Assembly (NCBI GenBank): GCA_963205465.1
Contig: CAUJKG010000221.1
Coordinates: forward strand, 1-14,646
DNA: 14,646 nucleotides
Reading direction: 5' to 3'
DNA from: Pseudomonadota bacterium
GTDB lineage: Bacteria > Pseudomonadota > Alphaproteobacteria > Rhizobiales > Xanthobacteraceae
Below the pieces are notes generated by a model. The model had not been told where the DNA came from and did no database searches. It saw only the letters and a program-made list of their open reading frames with translations. This document shows positions 1 through 6,296 of the stretch, piece after piece (the first letter of the stretch is position 1; the number at the start of each line of letters is the position of its first letter). Made by a program: the position numbers and the translations under genes.

Positions 1-641
1 TCCGAACCGAGGGCACCGAGCACCTTGGCGAGCGGTTCGATCCAATGACGCGCGAAGACGCCGACCATCTGCCGTTTCACACCGGCCGGATTGGAAAGGG
101 GGCCGAGCAGATTGAAGATCGTACGCGTCGCGAGTTCGACGCGGGTCGGGCCTACATGCTTCATTGCAGGATGATGCGAGGGCGCGAACATGAAACCGAT
201 CCCGGCTTCCTTGATACATTTCGCGATGCCTTCGGGTTTAAGCTCGATGTTCACGCCGAGCGCCGAGAGCACGTCCGCCGCGCCGGATTTGGAAGATAGT
301 GCACGGTTGCCGTGCTTGGCGACCGGAACGCCGGCGCCCGCGACGATGAAGGCGGCGCAGGTGGAAATGTTGTAGCTGCCCGCCGCGTCGCCGCCCGTGC
401 CGACGACATCGATCGCGCCGGCGGGCGCGTCGACGGGCAGCATTTTCGACCGCATGGTCGCCACCGCACCGGCGATCTCTTCAACGGTTTCTCCGCGTAC
501 GCGCAGGCCCATGAGGAACGCGCCCATCTGCGACGGCGTCGCTTCGCCCGACATCATCTTGTCGAAGGCGTGCGCGGATTCTTCCTGGGTGAGCGAGGCG
601 CCGGTCGCGACCTTGCCGATCAATGCGCGAAATTTTTCCAT
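1..641 (-). CDS. trpD: Anthranilate phosphoribosyltransferase, C-terminus off the window edge
   Basis: TrpD transfers the phosphoribosyl group of PRPP to anthranilate, the second step of tryptophan synthesis in the cytoplasm. I translated the minus strand from the ATG at 641 and read 213 codons to the window edge, about 60% of a usual ~340-residue enzyme. Family signatures are clear: the PRPP-binding GTGGD at residues 81-85 followed by SYNIST, KHGNRA at 109-114, and NLLGPLSNPA at 177-186. The start sits 9 bases after the trpG stop, with a GGAAT Shine-Dalgarno-like sequence in the gap. It is the last gene visible of the ppiD-trpE-trpG-trpD operon. In related bacteria trpC and moaC usually follow, but they would lie outside the window (inference). 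Nothing looks broken. Confidence 0.96.
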   Translation of the reverse strand, partial: MEKFRALIGKVATGASLTQEESAHAFDKMMSGEATPSQMGAFLMGLRVRGETVEEIAGAVATMRSKMLPVDAPAGAIDVVGTGGDAAGSYNISTCAAFIVAGAGVPVAKHGNRALSSKSGAADVLSALGVNIELKPEGIAKCIKEAGIGFMFAPSHHPAMKHVGPTRVELATRTIFNLLGPLSNPAGVKRQMVGVFARHWIEPLAKVLGALGS

Positions 642-650
642 TTCGATTCC

Positions 651-1247
651 TTACGCACGCTTGGCCGCGTTCCACGCGGCGGCAAGATCGAGAAAATTCT
701 TGAGAATGACGCGGCCGTGCTCGGACGCGATGCTTTCGGGGTGAAACTGCACGCCGTGCACGGGATGCTCTTTATGCGACACTGACATCACAAGGCCGTC
801 GTCGGTCTCCGCAGTGACGTTCAGGTCGCCGGGCATGGTATCGCGATCGACCACGAGCGAGTGATAGCGCGTTGCCTGGAATGGACCGTTGATCCCGCGC
901 ATGACGCCTTGGCCGGAGTGTTTGACGCGCGACAGCTTGCCATGAACGGGCGAGGGCGCACGCACGACCTTGCCGCCATAGGCCTGGCCGATGGATTGCT
1001 GCCCCAAGCAGACGCCGAAGATGGGCGTCTCGGCGCCGAGCTTTTCGATGACCTCGAGGCAGATGCCGGCTTCGTTCGGCGTGCAGGGGCCGGGGGAAAG
1101 CACGATCGCGTCGGGCTGCTTCGCCTTGAGTTCGTCCACCGAAATCGCGTCATTGCGATAGACATCGACTTCCGCGCCCAGCTCGCCGAGATAGTGGACG
1201 AGATTCCAGGTGAAGCTGTCGTAATTGTCGATCAGGGCGACTTTCAT
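651..1247 (-). CDS. trpG: Anthranilate synthase component II (glutamine amidotransferase)
   Basis: TrpG releases ammonia from glutamine and passes it to TrpE to make anthranilate from chorismate. The 198-residue length is normal for an unfused component II. It is a class I glutamine amidotransferase. The N-terminus reads MKVALIDNYDSFTWNL, the SPGP oxyanion strand is at residues 51-54, the nucleophile Cys80 lies in GVCLGQQ, and the catalytic pair is His169/Glu171 in HPES. The ATG at 1247 is preferred over the long upstream in-frame extension because it matches the family N-terminus and has a GAGAG Shine-Dalgarno-like sequence about 8 bases upstream. It follows trpE after 70 bases and precedes trpD by 9, so co-transcription is likely. 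Tryptophan-specific use rather than folate use is inferred from its position between trpE and trpD. Confidence 0.97.
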   Translation of the reverse strand: MKVALIDNYDSFTWNLVHYLGELGAEVDVYRNDAISVDELKAKQPDAIVLSPGPCTPNEAGICLEVIEKLGAETPIFGVCLGQQSIGQAYGGKVVRAPSPVHGKLSRVKHSGQGVMRGINGPFQATRYHSLVVDRDTMPGDLNVTAETDDGLVMSVSHKEHPVHGVQFHPESIASEHGRVILKNFLDLAAAWNAAKRA

Positions 1248-1317
1248 AGGCAATCTCTCAACTGGGCAATATCTAAACGCTATCGCGCCGGGCATCCAGC
1301 GTTTCGCGGTTTCAAGG

Positions 1318-2835
1318 CTATTGTCCTCGTTTGGCGGCGGAGGCGAAACGCCGTGCTTCCTCGGCGGCGCGGAACAGGGCTTTCGCCTTGTTCTCGCATT
1401 CAAGCTGCTCGGATTTCGGATCGGAATCCGCAACGATCCCCGCGCCAGCCTGAACGTACATCTTGCCGTCCTTGACGAGTGCGGTGCGGAGCACGATGCA
1501 GGTATCCATCGAGCCGTCAGCGGCGAAATAGCCGACCGAACCCGCATAGACCCCGCGCTTTTCCTTTTCGAGTTCGTCGATGATCTGCATGGCGCGCACT
1601 TTTGGCGCACCGGAAACGGTGCCGGCGGGAAAGCCCGCGACGAGCGCGGAGAGTGCGTCGTGATTTTCGCTCATCTCGCCTTCGACATTCGAGACGATGT
1701 GCATGACGTGGCTATAGCGCTCGACCAGGAACTGGTCGGTGACCTTCACGGTTCCAATCTTGGAAACGCGGCCGACGTCATTGCGGCCGAGGTCGAGCAG
1801 CATCAGGTGCTCCGCGCGCTCCTTCGGGTCAGCAAGCAATTCGATCTCGAAGTCCTTGTCTGCGTGCGGCGTGTTTCCGCGCGGGCGCGTGCCGGCGATC
1901 GGGCGGATCGTCACCTTGCCGTCGCGAGCGCGAACGAGAATTTCCGGGCTCGATCCCGCAATCGCGTATCCGCCGAAGTTGAGGAAATACAGAAACGGGG
2001 CCGGGTTCACGCGGCGTAGTGCGCGATAGAGCGCGAAAGGCGGCAGCGTGAAGGAGGCTTCGAAACGTTGCGAGAGCACGACCTGGAAGATGTCGCCGGC
2101 GAGGATGTATTCCTTCGCGCGAGCGACCATGGCTTGGTATTCGGCGGGAGCCGTATTCGATACCGCGTTCGCGCCGATGGGCTCGTCCGAAGCAGCCGTG
2201 GTTTCCTTGTTAAGCGGCATGTCGAGCGCTTCGACCACGGCAGTGAGCCGTTCGACGGCCAGCGCGTAGGCAGCCTTTGCATTGACGCCGGATTGCGCGC
2301 GCACCGGGGTCACGACCGTCATCGAATCCTTTACCGCGTCGAAGACCACGACGATGGTCGGCCGCACGAGGACAGCATCGGGGGTTCCGATGGGATCGGG
2401 CTTCGAGGCGGTCAGCTTCTCCATCTGCCGCACCATGTCGTAGCCGAGATAGCCGAAGATGCCGGCTGCCATGGGCGGCAGGCCGAACGGAACCTCGACC
2501 TTGCTTTCTGCGACCAGACTGCGGAGCGCTTCGAGCGGCGATTGTAAAACGCTTTCGAAGGCATTGGCGTCGCGGCTGACGGAACGGTTGATCTCCGCTT
2601 TGTCGCCGCGCACGCGGAAGATGAGATCAGGGTCGAGACCGATGATCGAATAGCGCCCGCGCACCGCGCCGCCTTCCACGGATTCCAAGAGGAACGAGGG
2701 AAAGCGTTCGCGCGCGAGCTTCAGATAAGCCGAGACGGGCGTTTCGAGATCGGCGACAAGCGTCGTCCAGACGAGCTGTGGTTTGCCATTGGCATAGGAC
2801 GCGCCGAATGCGCTTTCGTCCGGCAAGACCTCCAT
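1318..2835 (-). CDS. trpE: Anthranilate synthase component I
   Basis: TrpE converts chorismate plus ammonia to anthranilate and pyruvate, the committed step of tryptophan synthesis. The 505-residue protein has the usual two parts. The N-terminal domain carries LLES at residues 49-52, the motif linked to feedback binding of tryptophan in this family. The chorismate-binding domain covers roughly residues 235-490 and shows GDIFQVVLSQRF, IAGTRPRG, LLDLGRNDVGRV, FPAGTVSGAPKVRAM and QAGAGIVADSDP. Component I is a free-standing gene here, whereas several rhizobia carry a fused trpE(G). The ATG at 2835 lies only 10 bases after the ppiD stop, which leaves no room for a trp leader peptide and attenuator directly ahead of trpE. 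Control is more likely through the ppiD promoter and feedback inhibition (inference). Confidence 0.97.
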   Translation of the reverse strand: MEVLPDESAFGASYANGKPQLVWTTLVADLETPVSAYLKLARERFPSFLLESVEGGAVRGRYSIIGLDPDLIFRVRGDKAEINRSVSRDANAFESVLQSPLEALRSLVAESKVEVPFGLPPMAAGIFGYLGYDMVRQMEKLTASKPDPIGTPDAVLVRPTIVVVFDAVKDSMTVVTPVRAQSGVNAKAAYALAVERLTAVVEALDMPLNKETTAASDEPIGANAVSNTAPAEYQAMVARAKEYILAGDIFQVVLSQRFEASFTLPPFALYRALRRVNPAPFLYFLNFGGYAIAGSSPEILVRARDGKVTIRPIAGTRPRGNTPHADKDFEIELLADPKERAEHLMLLDLGRNDVGRVSKIGTVKVTDQFLVERYSHVMHIVSNVEGEMSENHDALSALVAGFPAGTVSGAPKVRAMQIIDELEKEKRGVYAGSVGYFAADGSMDTCIVLRTALVKDGKMYVQAGAGIVADSDPKSEQLECENKAKALFRAAEEARRFASAAKRGQ

Positions 2836-2845
2836 TGCACTGTGC

Positions 2846-4735
2846 CTATCTCTGCTCGGCCGCGCCGGTTACCTGACGGATCGCGGCCTCGTTCAGCCGC
2901 AGGCCGAGCTCGGTTTGCAGGCGCGTGACATACTGCACCTGCAGATCCTCCTGCATCGACTGCGTGATCTGGGTGAGCAACTGCGCGGGCGGAGCGGTCA
3001 CCGGGATGTCGATCGAGGCAACCCGAAACAGGATGCGGTCGTTGCTCTTCTCGGGTGTACCAAGGCCGGTCTTGTTGAGCGGGGTCAGGAATACGCGCGC
3101 GATCGTATTGGCGTCGAATCCCGGAACGGTGGCGGCGCGATTCAGCTTCTCCGCCTTCTCGACCTTCGAGCCGGGGGCCGCGGCTTCAAAGGTCGCGCCT
3201 TCGTCGAGTTTTTTCTGAATTGCAGCGGCGAGTTCGTTCAGCTTCTTGCCGGTCTGCTCTTCTTTCCAGCGCGCTTCGACGCTCGCCTTCGCTTCGTCGT
3301 AAGTGCGCTCGCGGGACGGCTTGATGTCCACCACCTCGTACCAGATCGTGCTGCGGCTCTCGCGCAATTCGATGGCGTCGGTCTCGATGTTTTTCTGCGC
3401 GGCGAATGCGCCGTTCAGGAGGGCTTCCTGCGAGGGAAGATTCGTCACTTGGACGCCGTCCGGTTTGCGGCCCGAGCGGTCGATCGCGTCGATGGAAAGA
3501 ACGGCGAGATTGAGCTTCTTGCCGATTTCTTCGATCGTGAGACCGGCGCCGCGCTCGTCCTCGACCTTGTCGTGCAGTTCCTGCACCTTCGTGACGGCTT
3601 CGCGCAAGGCAATGTCGTCGCGGATCGCCTTGGAAACCTCCTCGAAAGGCGGAACGCGTTCCGGCTCGATCTTGGTCACACGGACGAGCACCGGGCCGAA
3701 CCGGCCGGCGATCGGCTGGCTCACGGCGTTCGCTTCAAGCGAGAACGCGGTGTTCGTGATCGCGGGATCGAGAATGTCGGTTTTGCCGAGCGTGCCCAGC
3801 GGCACAACCTGCAGGTTGAGCGCTTTGGCGACCTCTTCGAATTTCTCGCCTGCGGCGATGCGATCCGAAGCTGCCTTGGCGGCATCGGCATTGGCGAAGG
3901 AAATCTGTTCGAGCTGCCGGCGTTCCGGAACCGTCAGGCGGGTCTTCAGGCTCTCATAGGCTTTCTTCACCTGATCGTCACTGACGTTGATGGTGCTGAC
4001 GATGGATGCAGGCGTAAGATGCAGAACCCGGAGCGTGCGATATTCCGGCGCGCGGAAGGCGGCCTTGTTCGCTTCAAAGTATTTTTTCAGTTCGTCTTCG
4101 CTGGGCGCGGGGATGGTCCCAGCCTGTTCCGGCGTCAGACGAATATATTCGATGCTTCTCGTTTCGCTCTGCAGACGCCAGAAGGCCTCGGTCAGCACTT
4201 TCGGCGGGACGAGATCAGCCGCGAGCGCCGTCAAAAGCTGCCGGCGGATAGCGAGCTGCTTCTCGTTGGCGAGAAAGGACGCTTCCGAAAGATTGTTGTT
4301 CCGCAGCACCATCTGATACTGGGCCGGGCTGAACGCGCCGTCGGGACCTTTGAAGTCGGCAAGGCTCATGACGCGGTCGCGGACGATCTGGTCGGTGGCA
4401 GCAAGACCGAGTTTTCGTGTTTTCTCGTTCAACGCGGCTTCCGCGATCATTTCCGAAAGCACCTGGCGGTCGACGCCGAGCGCGCGAGCCTGGTCGGGCG
4501 TAAAGGGCCGGTTGATCTGGCGGCCGATTGCCTGAAGCCGGTCGTTGAAGGCGCGGCGATAATCATCGATGCGGATTTCGGTCGAGCCGACTTTCGCGAC
4601 GGTCTGGGCGCCAAAACCGCGGAATACGTCGCCGATGCCCCAGAACATGAAGCTGATGATCAAAAGGCCCATCAAAATGAAGAGCACAATCTGGGTCAGG
4701 ATGGTGCGCGAGCCGGCGCGGAAGCCTTGAAGCAT
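2846..4735 (-). CDS. ppiD: PpiD-like periplasmic folding factor with parvulin-type domain
   Basis: This 629-residue protein fits the PpiD/SurA family: membrane-anchored periplasmic chaperones that help newly exported proteins fold near the Sec translocon. A short cytoplasmic N-terminus (MLQGFRAGSRT) leads into one membrane helix at about residues 13-34. A SurA-N-like chaperone region (about 40-190) and a parvulin-like domain (about 255-358, ending FSLEANAVSQPIAGRFGPVLVRV) follow, then a long C-terminal chaperone-like region. The canonical parvulin RHIL and GGDLG signatures are not evident, so isomerase activity may be weak or absent. I chose the ATG at 4735 over an in-frame TTG at 4768, because that TTG falls in a likely -10 box and would place extra residues before the usual PpiD start. 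It opens the operon with trpE 10 bases downstream. Confidence 0.9.
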   Translation of the reverse strand: MLQGFRAGSRTILTQIVLFILMGLLIISFMFWGIGDVFRGFGAQTVAKVGSTEIRIDDYRRAFNDRLQAIGRQINRPFTPDQARALGVDRQVLSEMIAEAALNEKTRKLGLAATDQIVRDRVMSLADFKGPDGAFSPAQYQMVLRNNNLSEASFLANEKQLAIRRQLLTALAADLVPPKVLTEAFWRLQSETRSIEYIRLTPEQAGTIPAPSEDELKKYFEANKAAFRAPEYRTLRVLHLTPASIVSTINVSDDQVKKAYESLKTRLTVPERRQLEQISFANADAAKAASDRIAAGEKFEEVAKALNLQVVPLGTLGKTDILDPAITNTAFSLEANAVSQPIAGRFGPVLVRVTKIEPERVPPFEEVSKAIRDDIALREAVTKVQELHDKVEDERGAGLTIEEIGKKLNLAVLSIDAIDRSGRKPDGVQVTNLPSQEALLNGAFAAQKNIETDAIELRESRSTIWYEVVDIKPSRERTYDEAKASVEARWKEEQTGKKLNELAAAIQKKLDEGATFEAAAPGSKVEKAEKLNRAATVPGFDANTIARVFLTPLNKTGLGTPEKSNDRILFRVASIDIPVTAPPAQLLTQITQSMQEDLQVQYVTRLQTELGLRLNEAAIRQVTGAAEQR

Positions 4736-4767
4736 CTTGTATTCCAAAGGGTTAGGGAAGGCGGCCA

Positions 4768-4796
4768 ATCATAAAGACCGCTTCCCGGTGCTGCAA
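4768..4796 (-). promoter_or_regulatory. Candidate sigma-70 promoter for the ppiD-trpEGD operon
   Basis: Read on the minus strand, TTGCAG (4796-4791) and TATGAT (4773-4768) are separated by exactly 17 bases. The -10 box matches the consensus at five of six positions. The expected start of transcription, near 4761, would give a leader of about 26 bases before the ppiD ATG. It lies in the 139-base region between the divergent ppiD and tpiA genes. It is a sequence match only. Confidence 0.5.
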
Positions 4797-4874
4797 CGGG
4801 AGCCATTGCCGCAATTTGCCGTGGTTTGGTTGCTCTGCTACGCGGCTGACCGCCCCGAAACAAGGAATTTCGCG

Positions 4875-5627
4875 ATGTCCCGCCGTCCGCTTGTTGCTGG
4901 AAACTGGAAGATGAATGGCCTGCGGGCGAGCCTCAGCGAACTCGACGGGATCGGCGCCGGATATTCGGAGGCGCTGAAGGCCAAGGTCGATTTCCTGATT
5001 TGCCCGCCCGCCACGCTGATTGCCGAAGCCGCGGCGCGAGCCGCCGGAAGCGGTGTCGCGATTGGCGGCGAGGATTGCCACGCCAAGGCTTCCGGCGCGC
5101 ATACGGGCGATATTTCGGCCGAGATGCTGAAGGACGCCGGCGCGAGCTATGTGATCGTCGGGCATTCGGAACGGCGGACCGACCACGGCGAATCAGATGC
5201 GATGGTGCGTGCAAAGGCGGAGGCGGGCTTGCGGGCCGGACTCAGCGTCATCGTTTGCGTTGGCGAGCGTAAAGAGCAGCGCGACGCCGGAAACGCGATT
5301 TCTGTGGTGCAGGCGCAGCTGGCCGGCTCGATTCCTGATGGCGCGACCGCCAACCGGCTGGTCGTCGCTTATGAGCCGGTGTGGGCGATCGGGACCGGGC
5401 TCACGCCTACTGCTGCGGATGTCGCGGAGATGCACGAGGCGATCCGGCAGACACTCGCCGGCAGGTTCGGCGCAGAGGGGAAGAACATGCGGCTTCTCTA
5501 CGGGGGCTCGGTGAATCCGGAGAACGCACGCTCCCTCATAATTCAAGATAATGTTGATGGTGCGCTGATTGGCGGAGCATCGCTAAAATCGAAGGATTTT
5601 CTTGGAATTACAGCATCTTATATTTAA
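4875..5627 (+). CDS. tpiA: Triosephosphate isomerase
   Basis: TpiA interconverts dihydroxyacetone phosphate and glyceraldehyde 3-phosphate in glycolysis and gluconeogenesis. The 250 residues match the normal length. Catalytic residues are visible: Asn10/Lys12 in GNWKMNG, His97 in IVGHSERR and Glu167 in AYEPVWAIGTG. The phosphate-binding GGSVNPEN is at 210-217. The ATG at 4875 starts the canonical MSRRPLVAGNWKMNG and has an AAGGA Shine-Dalgarno sequence about 8 bases upstream. The last ~30 codons change character: they are AT-rich, use codons such as CTA, ATA and ACA that are rare elsewhere in the gene, and end in the unusual tail GITASYI. The AT-rich composition continues into the downstream spacer. 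The enzyme still looks complete. It is divergent from ppiD and followed 180 bases later by secG. Confidence 0.97.
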   Translation: MSRRPLVAGNWKMNGLRASLSELDGIGAGYSEALKAKVDFLICPPATLIAEAAARAAGSGVAIGGEDCHAKASGAHTGDISAEMLKDAGASYVIVGHSERRTDHGESDAMVRAKAEAGLRAGLSVIVCVGERKEQRDAGNAISVVQAQLAGSIPDGATANRLVVAYEPVWAIGTGLTPTAADVAEMHEAIRQTLAGRFGAEGKNMRLLYGGSVNPENARSLIIQDNVDGALIGGASLKSKDFLGITASYI

Positions 5628-5700
5628 AACATAAGGTAATGAAACTACCGCAATCTATTAAACTAATTTGTTAAATTCCTGCTTTAGTCGTTTTTGTATC
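5581..5700. other. AT-rich island across the tpiA 3' end and spacer
   Basis: By direct count these 120 bases hold 35 G or C, about 29%, against a clearly GC-rich (around 60%) background on both sides. The island takes in the last 16 codons of tpiA, including its stop, and the first 73 bases of the spacer before secG. It contains no recognisable gene, insertion-sequence end or target duplication. It could be an upstream promoter element, a site bound by nucleoid proteins, or the scar of a recombination event. Confidence 0.75.
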
Positions 5701-5702
5701 GG

Positions 5703-5728
5703 GCGATGCTCTCTACGGAGTGTCTCGC
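5703..5728 (+). other. Hairpin with UACG tetraloop in the tpiA-secG spacer
   Basis: Eleven-base arms (5703-5713 and 5718-5728) pair at nine positions, counting one G-U, with two mismatches. The loop is TACG closed by a C-G pair, which as RNA is the very stable cUACGg tetraloop class. The hairpin lies 75 bases beyond the tpiA stop and 79 bases before the secG start. No uridine run follows directly, although TTTT occurs at 5734-5737, so it is not a textbook terminator. It may end or stabilise the tpiA transcript. Confidence 0.45.
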
Positions 5729-5757
5729 TTGGCTTTTCGGGACGCGCCATGTATGGC
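5729..5757 (+). promoter_or_regulatory. Weak candidate promoter upstream of secG
   Basis: TTGGCT (5729-5734) and TATGGC (5752-5757) are 17 bases apart, giving a predicted leader of about 44 bases before the secG ATG. Both boxes are only partial matches to the sigma-70 consensus. The -10 box overlaps the inverted repeat GCCATGTATGGC (5746-5757), which could be an operator. The match is weak. Confidence 0.25.
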
Positions 5758-5807
5758 TTCGCGCGAATTTATCAGCTTTCTGCTAATCGCTCGGCCGCGG
5801 AACTCCA

Positions 5808-6164
5808 ATGCACTCCACCATTATAGTCATCCATCTTCTGATCGTGCTCGCGCTGATCGGCGTAGTGCTTTTGCAGCGCTCCGAAGGCGGAGCGCTCGGC
5901 ATCGGTGGCGGTGGAGGCGGCGGGTTTATGAATAGCCGCGGCACGGCAAACATATTGACCCGTGCCACCGCGCTGCTGGCAGCCTGCTTCTTCATCACCA
6001 GTCTCATGCTCTCAGTGCTGGCGGGCTGGCGTCCGGCTGGACCGACGCTGATCAACCCCAACCAGACGCCGGTGGTGACGCCGCAGGGGCCGTCGATCCT
6101 GGATCAGCTGCAAAAGCAGCAACCGCAGGCACCGCAGGCACCGCAGGTTCCGCAGTCCAAGTAA
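5808..6164 (+). CDS. secG: Preprotein translocase subunit SecG
   Basis: SecG is the small non-essential subunit of the SecYEG protein-export channel in the inner membrane. The 118-residue protein shows the family pattern. A first membrane helix spans about residues 4-22, followed by LLQRSEGGALGIG and a glycine-rich cytoplasmic loop. The GFMNSRGTANILTR segment and a second helix at about 52-71 come next. The C-terminal tail is rich in proline and glutamine, with repeats of PQA, and is encoded by a short tandem repeat. The ATG at 5808 begins the conserved IVIHLLIVLALIGVVLLQ helix; only a weak CGGAA precedes it. The tpiA-secG-pyrG order is usual in related bacteria. A strong hairpin follows the stop. 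Confidence 0.95.
   Translation: MHSTIIVIHLLIVLALIGVVLLQRSEGGALGIGGGGGGGFMNSRGTANILTRATALLAACFFITSLMLSVLAGWRPAGPTLINPNQTPVVTPQGPSILDQLQKQQPQAPQAPQVPQSK
6123..6158 (+). repeat. Four 9-base tandem units encoding the SecG Pro-Gln tail
   Basis: Two exact copies of CCGCAGGCA are followed by CCGCAGGTT and CCGCAGTCC. They encode PQA, PQA, PQV and PQS at the extreme C-terminus of SecG. Because the units are in frame, copy-number changes by slippage would lengthen or shorten the tail without breaking the gene. Confidence 0.85.
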
Positions 6165-6170
6165 GTTCTG

Positions 6171-6192
6171 AAGGGCCGGGAAACCGGCCCTT
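6171..6192 (+). terminator. Strong hairpin after secG, possible terminator
   Basis: AAGGGCCGG and CCGGCCCTT form a perfect 9-bp stem around a GAAA (GNRA) tetraloop, starting 6 bases after the secG stop. It is followed by GTTCTT, a weak uridine tract. It probably ends or attenuates the secG transcript, or protects its 3' end, ahead of pyrG. The rest of the 132-base spacer up to pyrG shows nothing else I could support. Confidence 0.65.
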
Positions 6193-6296
6193 GTTCTTCC
6201 GGGGCCGGTGTTCTTGGGAGCCGGTGGATTTTTCAGTGCAGGGGTGACTTTTTGGCCCTCGCAGAATCGTATCGAGGCGAGTAAGGCTTAAATCCC

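Noticed and set aside
1248..1610. N-terminal extension of trpG into the trpE 3' end
   Set aside because: The extension is an out-of-frame reading of trpE. The family N-terminus begins at the ATG at 1247, which has a Shine-Dalgarno sequence.
4736..4768. TTG start for ppiD
   Set aside because: It would fall in the probable -10 box and add residues before the usual PpiD start.
2915..4774. A 619-codon open frame antisense to ppiD
   Set aside because: It is an exact shadow of ppiD caused by GC-rich codon bias. Its translation is rich in Arg, Gly and Asp with no recognisable domain, while the minus strand carries a clear PpiD.
5639..5674. A tiny open frame of 11 codons after tpiA
   Set aside because: It is too short, the spacing to a possible Shine-Dalgarno sequence is wrong, and it lies in AT-rich sequence where such frames arise by chance.
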